Made by a program: the position numbers and the translations under genes. From Bacteriovoracaceae bacterium UBA4096 (lineage in GTDB: Bacteria > Bdellovibrionota > Bacteriovoracia > Bacteriovoracales > Bacteriovoracaceae), in the NCBI GenBank assembly GCA_002381945.1, contig DFXY01000043.1, positions 27,627 through 91,626 of the forward strand: 64,000 bases of DNA. The letters are read 5' to 3'. Shown here in pieces: positions 28,601-35,818 of the stretch. The first letter of the stretch is position 1, and every line of letters starts with the position of its first letter. The notes under the pieces were generated by a model. That model searched no databases and was not told the origin of the DNA. It worked only from the letters and a program-made list of their open reading frames with translations.

Positions 28601-31600
28601 TTTTGTGGATGGGGATGGAAACCAAAGGCTGATCACATATTCCTCAAACCGATTCGTCTCACTCCCCTATCACAATATTACTTATGCCAAAGCAGGTGGT
28701 AATTTTGTACTGACTGACAGAGACTTCAATGTAATGACCTTTCACGGTTCTGGCATTCTCATTGGGAAAATTCGAGATATTCGTGATCGCAACGGAAATA
28801 CTCTTACCTTTAACTACAATTCTTCCTCGCGCCTAAGTGAAGTGCGCGATACCGATGGCAAGACATTAAACTTTAGTTATCTGAGTGGACGCATAAATAA
28901 AGTAACTGACTTCACAGGACGATCGGTTTCCTTCTCATATGATGCTCAAAATGATCTTGTTGAATCAACCGATCTTCTTGGCAATAAAACGACCTACAAT
29001 TACTATAGTGGCCTTACACCGGTAGAACTTAACCACAATCTCAAGAGCTTTAAGAACGAGAAAGGTGAAGGTGTTGAATATTTCTACTATAAAAATGACA
29101 AGGTCTTTCGCCATATAGAACCGGAAGGCAAGGTCACGACTTTCCTCTACAACACTTACAATAATGAAACAATCGTCATCACCGGCAACGAGGAGCGAAC
29201 CGTCTATAGGTACGACGTATTCGGTAATGTGGTGAGCATTGAAAATCCTGACCACACCATCAGAGACTTTAAGTACGATCTGTACAAAAATAAAACCTAT
29301 GAAAAAGATGAAAATGACTTTGTCACAAAATACAAATCAGACAATCGCGGGAATATCACTGAGATCATACCTCCAGCACCTTTTGGAAAGACCATTATCG
29401 CCTATGATCCAAATTTTAATGTTCCTACTCAAGTGACAGATGGCAAAGGCAATAAAACTATTTACAGTGTTGACCCTGAGAATGGCAACGTTCTCGCAAT
29501 CAAGCAATATCCAGGAGGGAGCAAAGAACTTATCACTCAAATTGTATATAACGAGCGCGGTGAACTAATCTCTCTCATTGATCCTAAGCAAAACGCTATC
29601 ACCGTCGATAGAGTGATAAATGCAGACAAGAGTCAACTGATCACTATCACGAACGCTGAAGGTGGTACCATGACCAGAGAGATTGATCCTCTTGGACGAG
29701 TGGTGAGTTCGAACGATTTAAATGGCATTGAAACCACTTTTGAATACAATAATCTAGGCCTTCTTGTGAGTAACTCTACTCCACTGGCCTCCATTCATCA
29801 GACCTTCAAATATGACAAATCAAATAACCTCAGTGGCGTGGTCCGAGAGATTGAAGGCAAGGCCCTTTCATCAATCTACAAACACGACGGCCTAGGAAAT
29901 ATCATCGAAGCCACCAATGAGCGTGGCGAAACCTACAGAATAAGTTATACGCAGTCCGGTTGTGGCTGCGCCGAAGAAGCGAGACCCAAGCAGATCATTG
30001 ATCCCAAAGGAGGAGTCACTAAATTCGAGCACGACTGGCGCGGAAACGTAACTCACAAGATAGATCCAATGGGAATTAAGACCAAGCTGGGACATGACCC
30101 TAGAGGTAATCTTGCTAATGTGACTGTCTTCAACACAGATGAGAGCATAAGTTCACAGATCAATTTCGTCTACGATGCTCTCAATACCTTAAAAGAAAAA
30201 TCAGAAGTTGTTGGCTACGCTACAGTCCTTAACCGAAACACCTTCAAAAGCTCTGATCCTGTTAAAGATATGATTGTAAAAACAATCTATAATTTTGATC
30301 CTGCTGGAAATTTGTCAGAAAAGATCATTACTCGTCCAGCAACGGGCGAAGTTGCCAAGACTAGCTACAACTACAATGGACTTAACTTACTCACTGTAGT
30401 GAATTCTACTGGATACAAGCACAATGTCTCAAAGGCCTTGAGTTATGATGATAACTCAAACTTAACTGGGTTAACTCAGAACAAAACGAAAATAACAATC
30501 CAATATGATCAGTTTAATAGACCTATCGTAGCCCAGACTCATGCAGACCCTTCAGCTATTGTAAAACAGCCGTCCTCCACATTAAACTATACCTATACTC
30601 TAGGAGGACAAATCAAAAGCATTAAGAACGCCGCAGGTATAGAGCTTGTGGGTTATGAACTAGATGCCCTCTTTCACCCAAGCCTTGTTCGCTCGGGCAA
30701 GTACTCCATTAATGTGGACTACGACTCCCTAGGAAGAAAAAAGCGCATCTCCTATCCTAACAAACTGGAGACCGTATTTGCTTTCGACGATCTTCAGCGT
30801 CTTACAGAGATCAATACCCCTGATGTGGGCTTTAGGTCCTATCAGTATGATGAACTGAGTAATATTTCTCGAGTGAAGGCAGAGTCCGGTCAGTTTGACT
30901 ATGCCTATGACCGCAACTCTTCCTTGATTGGTGCTTACTATCGAGGATCAGAGGCGCTTAAAGATGAGAAGTTTGTATGGGATGCTTCCGGCAATCGTCT
31001 TAATGGTTCTAAAGGTCCAGTCACAAATTCCAATCGACCCCGCCCTATTGTTATCAACAACGGTCTTTTTGAAGATGCCGAACCAATGGGCGAACAGGTA
31101 GGTCGCTTCAGTTTCATCTACGACATGCATGGAAATGTCGTGAAGAAGTTTAATAATCAGGAGAACATTTACTATCTCTTCGAGTATGATGCCGATAACA
31201 AGCTGGTTTACGCTGAGAAATACAAGAACGATGCCCTTGTTATGAAAGCAAGGTACACCTTCGATGGTCTCGGCAGAAGAATTGAAAAAGAAGTCACTGA
31301 AGGGAGTATTACAAATCGCAAAAGCTATATCTACAATGGAGACAATATTCTTTTAGAATATAACACTTCAGGTGCTTCCCCCATTGAAGTTGCCAAATAC
31401 ATTGGCACAGGTGAGATCGATGACAACTTAATGTCCATTAAGAATGGCAAACCGTACTTCTATCATAAAGACCATCTAGGTAGCATCGTTGCGATAACAA
31501 ATGATGCGGGTGAAGCGGTCCAGAGGAATAGCTACTCTTCATTTGGTAAGATTCTCTCGATCAAAGACAAAAACAGAAAAGAGATTGGACTTGAAGGAGC

Positions 31601-32219
31601 AGTTGAAAAGAGCTTCGCTTATACAGGAAGGGAATGGGATAAAGAAATCGGCTTCTATTATTACCGCAACCGAAGTTATGATCCACAAACTGGACGTTTT
31701 ATTCAGAAAGACCCTATTGGATTAACAGCGGGGGATTCTAACTTATATCGGTCAGTTAAAAATAATCCATTAAATTTCTCAGATCCCTTAGGATTAAAAG
31801 AAACTAATCCTTCTGACGGGGCGGTTGTCCTAAATACGGATGAAGGGATTGAAATGTTAATAAATTCTTATGTACAAGAAGCCATGAAAAATCTTGTTAT
31901 AGGGCAGAACATTTATCAGGTCGCTCATGGAAATGCACAAAGTTATCGAAATATAGCCTCTGACAATAGCTTGGCCCTATCAGCAGCTGAACACTATTTG
32001 TATACAAGGGGAGAAGTGTTGTCAGGTGGTTACCCTGAAGCATTTGGTCAAATTGTCTCAACATCACTATACACTCCAGGAAAATTTGTTTTAGAAAATA
32101 CTCCCAACACACTACTACCAGGCTTATTACTTAATTATAAAACATCCTCAAGCCCTGCAAGTTTAACTCAGATGAAATATGGATATAAAGGTGTAATAGA
32201 TGGAATTCAATGTAAATAA
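25653..32219 (+). CDS. Transglutaminase-like/Rhs polymorphic toxin protein
   Basis: A 2,188-residue Rhs protein. It begins with a membrane helix (MKKIQVVMLIIISAVAGITI), then coiled coil, then a transglutaminase-like domain (about 243-396) with LLRSAGIPARYVIGE, HTWVEAF and WIQLDP; the His and Asp are present, but the nucleophilic Cys position reads NPYDKS, so it is probably inactive as a transglutaminase. An Rhs N-terminal domain starts near residue 905, followed by about 30 YD repeats and the conserved Rhs core closing at DPLGL (residue 2048). The last 140 residues are the variable tip, of no family I know. The ATG at 25653 has AAGGG 6 nt upstream; an ATG at 25605 is possible. No PAAR or VgrG is present, so it is not a type VI effector. 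Confidence 0.9.
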   Translation: MKKIQVVMLIIISAVAGITIYYSAKSGPNLSTLKYELPADMKDLAKEKEYFNNDQKKKVTELLSSTVKVTKGTRIGLSMQNSLASLRSELESLKNPNTDFKQAYTNLEAIKFEIKIYQEQMEKLGKAEIDYSDSYEYLKEIQKNIANITSNRDIKNPSDSTLNNFIGVLPESIQNIGQISPPPSIPKLDFPEDKTSYIGLEIIEEAHAELPFGCQTAYQATAVNENPLLSSYLNINDPLIKPNSRILDLARKLGTPKAMFEYVRDNVKYYPTVGFTQDAETILSTKVANPYDKSTLLISLLRSAGIPARYVIGEAWVSSSTLQRIWDVENYSAVWTYYVSMLRQRYNENINTNPGKLYRRINGETYFLIPHTWVEAFTNLRVNDEKRWIQLDPGFTLHEENNKHESINSLYNLSNSLGRKIFSLEDFLFKPDPFSGKFVKTETADLYALRNINAIVSYSKDNNYNWDNRLSTLFTSTRPEIKKDIVYGSFGEEFCIFSKPAIPETKYSPKLKFGFAGSSYLMPLIKIASKKLVFRYRGYTTTDKSNLNLLADGKFSGNISNIRVIGQIYINNELIFEAPTPVIFNSVGGLKIENIDTIGMEPVNPPDAWGPLAGNVLAYHNTLTPESQEVFDGYMQSFLNEINHINVDLLDYENKSRLVGDLLATGLIRLKIKQEIHLKNLGNILNAKILTPNKHCWMFSGFTPITFKDRIYGFSPNRPTLSLWGGGGWFSRSRHQESEVDLFNASAFNSQQEHMIMENHFNVPGASTVSILQTASQQGIPIIKGTYNQNNYESIIGQLSGYSTWFLEWLRNEMRKSQGLVYIPKTPVISNGIKYAVVYGPMGWRIGTENGGSGGIAAGDTASGFYESDASNSLISSGHPDAAAIASSPKQLGEILNGRTSAQCPESVGAPVNLNNGGMWHKFNDIGSMGNGPGLKASFVRTYLALKSNDFGPLGYGWTHNLHLYLKTFDGNALNINQNQDIFFVDGDGNQRLITYSSNRFVSLPYHNITYAKAGGNFVLTDRDFNVMTFHGSGILIGKIRDIRDRNGNTLTFNYNSSSRLSEVRDTDGKTLNFSYLSGRINKVTDFTGRSVSFSYDAQNDLVESTDLLGNKTTYNYYSGLTPVELNHNLKSFKNEKGEGVEYFYYKNDKVFRHIEPEGKVTTFLYNTYNNETIVITGNEERTVYRYDVFGNVVSIENPDHTIRDFKYDLYKNKTYEKDENDFVTKYKSDNRGNITEIIPPAPFGKTIIAYDPNFNVPTQVTDGKGNKTIYSVDPENGNVLAIKQYPGGSKELITQIVYNERGELISLIDPKQNAITVDRVINADKSQLITITNAEGGTMTREIDPLGRVVSSNDLNGIETTFEYNNLGLLVSNSTPLASIHQTFKYDKSNNLSGVVREIEGKALSSIYKHDGLGNIIEATNERGETYRISYTQSGCGCAEEARPKQIIDPKGGVTKFEHDWRGNVTHKIDPMGIKTKLGHDPRGNLANVTVFNTDESISSQINFVYDALNTLKEKSEVVGYATVLNRNTFKSSDPVKDMIVKTIYNFDPAGNLSEKIITRPATGEVAKTSYNYNGLNLLTVVNSTGYKHNVSKALSYDDNSNLTGLTQNKTKITIQYDQFNRPIVAQTHADPSAIVKQPSSTLNYTYTLGGQIKSIKNAAGIELVGYELDALFHPSLVRSGKYSINVDYDSLGRKKRISYPNKLETVFAFDDLQRLTEINTPDVGFRSYQYDELSNISRVKAESGQFDYAYDRNSSLIGAYYRGSEALKDEKFVWDASGNRLNGSKGPVTNSNRPRPIVINNGLFEDAEPMGEQVGRFSFIYDMHGNVVKKFNNQENIYYLFEYDADNKLVYAEKYKNDALVMKARYTFDGLGRRIEKEVTEGSITNRKSYIYNGDNILLEYNTSGASPIEVAKYIGTGEIDDNLMSIKNGKPYFYHKDHLGSIVAITNDAGEAVQRNSYSSFGKILSIKDKNRKEIGLEGAVEKSFAYTGREWDKEIGFYYYRNRSYDPQTGRFIQKDPIGLTAGDSNLYRSVKNNPLNFSDPLGLKETNPSDGAVVLNTDEGIEMLINSYVQEAMKNLVIGQNIYQVAHGNAQSYRNIASDNSLALSAAEHYLYTRGEVLSGGYPEAFGQIVSTSLYTPGKFVLENTPNTLLPGLLLNYKTSSSPASLTQMKYGYKGVIDGIQCK
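31443..31796 (+). repeat. Rhs core cassette, copy in the full-length gene
   Basis: The 354-nt stretch from NGK-x-x-FYHKDHLGS to DPLGL is repeated, same length and frame, at 32610-32963 in the orphan tip. By eye about three quarters of the encoded residues are identical. Such shared cores let displaced tips recombine into the main gene. Confidence 0.85.
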
Positions 32220-32559
32220 AAATAAGTTTTTATTAATGAACTATAGGTATTTAATTGTTTGTATTGTTTTATTTTTGTTGGCAGGTATCCCTGTACTTTT
32301 CGGAGAATTAACTTGGTTTAGTTTATTCTTTTTTATTTTAGGCCTAGGAAATTATTTGAGGTTGGAAATTGCAAGAAAAGCAACACTGTTTACTCTTATT
32401 CTAATGAGTGGTTTTATCATTTTTATTTTCTTCCCTCCTTTTACAGAAAACGAATTGATTTTAAGCGATTACAGCGAATTCATAAGAATGACCATATTGT
32501 TCTTGGTCGAGTTGGTGATAATTGGTTTCATGTTATTTTTAAAATCTAGGTACAATTAG
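32200..32559 (+). CDS. Four-helix membrane protein, candidate immunity to the Rhs tip
   Basis: A 119-residue integral membrane protein with about four hydrophobic helices (RYLIVCIVLFLLAGIPVLF; WFSLFFFILGLG; ATLFTLILMSGFIIFIFF; ILFLVELVIIGFMLFL). Its ATG overlaps the end of the Rhs gene by 20 nt, with AAGG 8 nt upstream. In Rhs and CDI systems the gene just after the variable toxin tip usually encodes the cognate immunity protein, so this is the best candidate. An immunity protein buried in the membrane suggests that the tip acts on or enters the inner membrane. No family is recognised; immunity is inferred from position. Confidence 0.7.
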   Translation: MEFNVNKNKFLLMNYRYLIVCIVLFLLAGIPVLFGELTWFSLFFFILGLGNYLRLEIARKATLFTLILMSGFIIFIFFPPFTENELILSDYSEFIRMTILFLVELVIIGFMLFLKSRYN

Positions 32560-32564
32560 AGAAT

Positions 32565-33367
32565 TTGCATAAAAAAACGGGGAATGTGGCTGCATCCACG
32601 ACTATCCGAAATGGCAAGGCGTTCTTCTACCACAAGGATCACTTGGGTAGTGTAGTTGCTATTACCAATGATGCAGGGGAAGTGACTCAGAAGAATCAGT
32701 ACTCCTCATTTGGCAAGATTCTTTCGATTAAAAACAATGATCGCCAAGAGATCGGAATCGAAGAAGCAATTGAAAAGAGCTTTGCTTATACTGGAAGAGA
32801 GTGGGATGAAGAGATTGCTCTCTACTACTACCGAGCAAGACATTACGATCCAATCGAGGGAAGATTTATGCAGAAGGATCCGATTGGACTAGACGCGGGA
32901 GACCCGAATGTTTATCGATACGTACAAAACAATACAATAAACTTTGCTGATCCTCTTGGTCTACTATCCTTTGAAAATAATTTGGCAAGAAGACGACTTT
33001 CGAATAGTGGAAACTCAATTGCAAAGTCTCTAACCGCTCTAGCATTAGGCGGCGTCTTTGCTAAAAGATACGGTACAGTTACCATTTTGGAAGCGTTAAG
33101 ATATCGATTATCTATTGCAACCTTAGGAGGTAGTGTTGGTTTACGGTGGGATCAGTTGCTGCAACAACAGCACTGAATTCCTTGTTTATTGGAGCTTCTT
33201 TTGAGCTTGGCCAAGAAGCAGGGAATATTGCAGGAGCTCTATTAGATACGCTCGTCGATGATTTGCAAGGTGGGCCAGAAATTGATTCATCTCTTTCAAA
33301 GTCATTGAATTTTTTAGGATTTGGATCAGGGCAACCCAATGCACCTAAATCAGCAATAGGAGTTTAA
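32565..33367 (+). pseudogene. Orphan Rhs tip with a frameshift
   Basis: A displaced Rhs end: 15 codons of unrelated start, the 118-residue core copy to DPLGL, then a new variable tip. The first frame runs from a TTG at 32565 with a poor ribosome site and stops at 33176 after GGSVGLRW. A second frame takes over at about 33146 and continues the same kind of Gly/Ala-rich sequence (GSVAATTALNSLFIG, LGQEAGNIAGALL) to 33367. One lost base near 33146-33148 would explain the break. The intact tip would be about 134 residues, hydrophobic, possibly membrane-active. Orphan tips are known as silent reserves for recombination into the main rhs gene. A candidate immunity gene starts 1 nt later. Confidence 0.75.
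32610..32963 (+). repeat. Rhs core cassette, displaced copy
   Basis: Second copy of the Rhs core described at 31443-31796, here only the core end without the upstream YD repeats. It is followed by a different C-terminal tip. Confidence 0.85.
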
Positions 33368-33368
33368 T

Positions 33369-33713
33369 ATGGGATATAAATGGAAGCTAATCACTGCTCT
33401 TAGTTTTTTTATTGTAACTTGGACTAGTGTGTTCCTCATAAAATCATTCGATAATTTTTCTGAAGTATATTCTTCTTTTGTTGATTACGGATTCCAAAAC
33501 CTCTCATATTTAAAGAGATATCTTTTAGATGCATCTCTAATTTTAATATTTGGAGTTATTATCCCTGCATTCTTTATTTCTCAGATAAAATGCAAAAAGT
33601 GTGGCTATCGATTTTTATTTGACATCTACAATAAGAAACCAAATCCTGATGGCATTTCAGAAATTCGAAATTTAAAGAGTTGCCCCAAATGTGATTCCGA
33701 AATTCGTTGGTAA
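33369..33713 (+). CDS. Membrane protein with zinc ribbon, candidate immunity to the orphan tip
   Basis: A 114-residue protein with two membrane helices (LITALSFFIVTWTSVFLI and LLDASLILIFGVIIPAFFI) and a cytoplasmic C-terminal zinc ribbon (CKKCGYRF ... CPKCDSEI). The ATG has AGGAG 7 nt upstream and begins 1 nt after the stop of the orphan Rhs tip. As with the first tip, the position points to an immunity role, and again the product is a membrane protein. The gene is intact while its toxin is frameshifted, a state expected if resistance is still useful after the toxin is lost. No specific family is recognised. Confidence 0.7.
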   Translation: MGYKWKLITALSFFIVTWTSVFLIKSFDNFSEVYSSFVDYGFQNLSYLKRYLLDASLILIFGVIIPAFFISQIKCKKCGYRFLFDIYNKKPNPDGISEIRNLKSCPKCDSEIRW

Positions 33714-33770
33714 TTATGTATAATTCCTTACGACCTCTTGATGATTCAAGTATTGGTCAACGCTCACATT

Positions 33771-33952
33771 TTGCTCGCACTTAGATGAAAAAATATGGAA
33801 TAACATGAAATAAAATGAAGATAGAAAGAAAGGCCAAGTACCTTAAACCATTCAAGTTCTTGAATAGATTGTGTTTGTAAAATCCCAAGCATCGAATCCC
33901 CTTGGGAGTACCAAATTTATAAGAAGCCTCTGGAAACAGAGGCTTTTTTTTT
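33771..33952 (+). repeat. Right copy of the ~175-bp duplicated sequence
   Basis: Partner of 8959-9130, same orientation. It shares the opening TTGCTnGCAC, the ATGAAATAA-type repeats, the AAGTACC(T)TTAAACCAT block and the terminator-bearing 3' end (33912-33951, one mismatch in 40 nt). Its middle part has an extra 7-bp hairpin TCCCAAG/CTTGGGA around a CGAATCCC loop that the left copy lacks. Immediately right of it lies a toxin-antitoxin pair, to the left the end of the Rhs cluster. Confidence 0.75.
33926..33952 (+). terminator. Rho-independent terminator in the right repeat
   Basis: GCCTCTG-GAAA-CAGAGGC followed by nine T, the same hairpin as at 9105-9130. It sits just outside the end of the convergent toxin gene. 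Confidence 0.8.
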
Positions 33953-33957
33953 GTCAC

Positions 33958-34266
33958 TTAAATTTCATTTTTAGTTAATCGGCCTGTTTGAAGATCTGTA
34001 TTTCTGGCCTGAACATACACTACATATAAATGTCGATCTTTGGGATTCTCACAATAAAACACGGAATTGCCCAGGATGACGAGTTTTGAAAAAAACAGAT
34101 TACTTTCAAGAATAGCTCCGGCCAGAGGATTCTGAGAAAGCATAGACTCGACTTGATCAATTATTTCATTAACTGTTTCAATTGCAAGGTCAACATTGAA
34201 GTTCTCTGCAATATGCTCTCTGATACTATCCAAGTCTTGTTCGGACTTGGGTGTCCACTTAACCAT
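33958..34266 (-). CDS. RelE/ParE-family toxin
   Basis: A 102-residue toxin of the RelE/ParE superfamily. The pattern VKWTPKSEQDLDSIREHIAE at the N terminus, the helix with VNEIIDQVESML, then NPLAG and a beta-rich end (LVILGNSVFYCENPKDRHLY then VVYVQARN) is typical of ParE-like proteins. By family knowledge ParE acts on DNA gyrase and RelE on ribosome-bound mRNA; the sequence alone does not tell which. Its ATG overlaps the end of the antitoxin gene by 8 nt, giving coupled translation. The pair lies directly outside the right copy of the duplicated sequence, so it may be part of the flanking chromosome or of an earlier insertion. Confidence 0.88.
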   Translation of the reverse strand: MVKWTPKSEQDLDSIREHIAENFNVDLAIETVNEIIDQVESMLSQNPLAGAILESNLFFSKLVILGNSVFYCENPKDRHLYVVYVQARNTDLQTGRLTKNEI

Positions 34267-34546
34267 ACTTTGCTCTTAGCTTTTTTTCTTTCTCTTTCAT
34301 TTTGATTTTAAGATCATTCGTTGAAATACCTTCTCCACGCATCGCTTGAGCATACCCAATTGCTAAGTTCTTATGCAGCTCAATCTCTCTTTCCATTTCC
34401 TCAATTTTCGAAAGAGAAATTAATGCCACTGCATTTCCACTCTTGTGAGTGATTATCTGAGACTCACCTGATAAAACTTCATCAAATGTTTCGAACAAAC
34501 TACTTCTTAGCTCAGTAATCGTTTTGCGTTTAAGTGGTTTCGTCAT
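34259..34546 (-). CDS. Phd/YefM-family antitoxin
   Basis: A 95-residue antitoxin. The N-terminal 55 residues (TITELRSSLFETFDEVLSGE then QIITHKSGNAVALISLSKIEE) are a Phd/YefM DNA-binding domain; the charged C-terminal helix (KIKMKEKEKKLRAKYG) would bind the toxin. I used the ATG at 34546 because GAGGGG lies 4 nt upstream; an earlier in-frame start would add residues that run through the promoter. The gene precedes and overlaps the toxin gene by 8 nt. Antitoxins of this family repress their own promoter, and a TGTAC/GTACA inverted repeat lies 27 bp upstream of the start. Confidence 0.88.
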   Translation of the reverse strand: MTKPLKRKTITELRSSLFETFDEVLSGESQIITHKSGNAVALISLSKIEEMEREIELHKNLAIGYAQAMRGEGISTNDLKIKMKEKEKKLRAKYG

Positions 34547-34572
34547 AATTCCCCTCTCTATCATGCTTGCAA

Positions 34573-34590
34573 TGTACATCAAAACGTACA
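34573..34590 (-). promoter_or_regulatory. Promoter/operator of the toxin-antitoxin operon
   Basis: Inverted repeat TGTAC (34573-34577) / GTACA (34586-34590) with an 8-nt spacer. On the minus strand it overlaps a candidate promoter TTGCCC-N17-TACATT whose -10 covers the left arm, so a bound Phd-type repressor would block polymerase. Confidence 0.5.
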
Positions 34591-34713
34591 CATGGGCAAC
34601 TTACTTAACTAACACTGTGATATTAGGTTTATTTCATGTATGGTCTCATAATTTGCGTGGCTTTCTATTTCTCACTAAGCCCTTATATGCTAAAACAACC
34701 CATCTATTAAACT

Positions 34714-34782
34714 TCCTAGTCAGCTGAAGCCTGGTGAAATTCCAGCACTGTCCCGCAACGGTAAAGTCCGATCGCCCTAGGA
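34714..34782 (+). promoter_or_regulatory. Compact cobalamin-riboswitch-like element
   Basis: The core reads GAAGCC, CTGGTGAAATTCCAG, then CACTGTCCCGCAACGGTAAA, and AGTCCGATCGCC, which matches the conserved B12-riboswitch core (GAA..CC-GGTGAAA-TCC..CTGTCCCGCAAC-GT) and a degenerate B12 box. A 6-bp stem TCCTAG (34714-34719) / CTAGGA (34777-34782) encloses it. The large peripheral domain of the class I form is absent, so it is a small variant or a trimmed element. The GAGG ribosome site of the downstream thioesterase gene begins 10 nt later, which would allow control of translation. Confidence 0.7.
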
Positions 34783-34800
34783 TTCCAACACGAGGTATGT

Positions 34801-35175
34801 ATGTCACTTGATTCTAGAATTGCTAATTCCCGCACCCGAGTTTTTAAGACAGTATTTCCAGGCGATACAAACCACTATGACACTCTTTTTGGCGGCACTG
34901 CACTTCAGTGGATGGATGAAGCGGCTTTCATTGCGGCCACTCGGTTCACACGAGAAAAGATGGTGACTGTCAGTAGCGATAAAGTGAATTTCAAAATACC
35001 CATCCTGAGTGGCAGTATCGTGGAGTTAGATGCCCAAGTCGTAAGAGTGGGAAACACAAGCCTCGAAATTAATGTCGATGTTTATAGAGAAGATATGTAC
35101 TCAGAAAGTCGAGTACTTGCCTTACATGGAAGCTTCGTGTTTGTATCAATCAATAAATCAAAAAAAGAAGTTTGA
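34801..35175 (+). CDS. Acyl-CoA thioesterase, hotdog fold (YciA/BACH-like)
   Basis: A 124-residue single hotdog-domain protein. The N-terminal TVFPGDTNHYDTLFGGTALQ followed by WMDEAAFIAA is the signature of YciA/BACH-type acyl-CoA thioesterases, with the catalytic Asp in the helix WMDEAA; SDKVNFKIPILSGSIVEL forms the central strands. Such enzymes hydrolyse acyl-CoA esters in the cytoplasm and form hexamers. The ATG has GAGG 5 nt upstream. The gene directly follows the cobalamin-riboswitch-like element, so its expression may respond to B12, which is unusual for this family. A GNAT gene follows 18 bp later on the same strand. Confidence 0.88.
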   Translation: MSLDSRIANSRTRVFKTVFPGDTNHYDTLFGGTALQWMDEAAFIAATRFTREKMVTVSSDKVNFKIPILSGSIVELDAQVVRVGNTSLEINVDVYREDMYSESRVLALHGSFVFVSINKSKKEV

Positions 35176-35193
35176 AATCTCTTAGGGTTTAAG

Positions 35194-35655
35194 ATGTTAA
35201 ATAGTATTGAAGAGAATCCAGTTTGGGATAAAGAGAAAGAACTGATTATCAAAGAGCAGTCATTCACTTCATTTCATTTTGCTTCTATACCAAATATTGG
35301 TGACCCTCTAGAAGATCAAATTTGGATACGATTTCATCAGGATGACAGGCTGATAGGTTTTGGATGGATAGATACGCATGAAGATCGGAAAGGCGAAATT
35401 TCATTAGCGATTGAAGAGTCAATGCGAGGGAATAATTTTGCCACATCAATTATAAGATCTCTTGAGAAGGAATGTGAAAGCCTGAACTTAAAACCTTATG
35501 GAATCATTCAACCTGAGAATCCGTCTAAAGAGCAGATACTCAAGATAATGCTGGAATGTCACTATTGTATCAATGGAGTATCTTGCGAGAGACAAGTTAC
35601 TCATGCCAGGACACTATGGAACAATTCATTAACAGTGGAACTGAACAAAACATAA
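35194..35655 (+). CDS. GNAT-family N-acetyltransferase
   Basis: A 153-residue protein with the GNAT layout: strands 3-4 (DDRLIGFGWIDTHEDRKGEI), then SLAIEESMRGNNFATSIIRS where the acetyl-CoA-binding loop R-G-x-x-x-A is seen (usually Q/R-x-x-G-x-G/A), helix, and PYGIIQPENPSKEQILKI for the last strand and helix. The substrate cannot be told. The ATG has AGGG 6 nt upstream, and the gene is 18 bp after the thioesterase gene, so it may share its transcript and thus its B12-linked control. Nothing unusual in composition. Confidence 0.75.
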   Translation: MLNSIEENPVWDKEKELIIKEQSFTSFHFASIPNIGDPLEDQIWIRFHQDDRLIGFGWIDTHEDRKGEISLAIEESMRGNNFATSIIRSLEKECESLNLKPYGIIQPENPSKEQILKIMLECHYCINGVSCERQVTHARTLWNNSLTVELNKT

Positions 35656-35818
35656 TTATTTATTTAGCGGTGCCGACGTTGAAAGCAATAGCGCAGCATC
35701 TGCAGGTCAAGATTTCTTATGAAATTCATGCAAGCCCCTTGAAATACGATCCCCTCTCACCCCTGTTTTACATCCAGAGATTTATTCGGTAACTAGGTCG
35801 CACTCAGGAGTTCTGTTT

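Noticed and set aside
33146..33367. Separate small gene starting with GTG
   Set aside because: It continues the composition of the orphan Rhs tip and is better explained as the same tip after a one-base loss.
33868..33915. tRNA-like 3' end (CGAATCCC ... ACCA) in the right repeat
   Set aside because: The bases before the loop cannot form a T-stem with those after it and no acceptor partner or anticodon arm exists; it is a plain 7-bp hairpin.
35556..35792. Open frame of 78 codons overlapping the end of the GNAT gene
   Set aside because: Different frame over the GNAT C terminus, no ribosome site, and no family resemblance; most likely a shadow.
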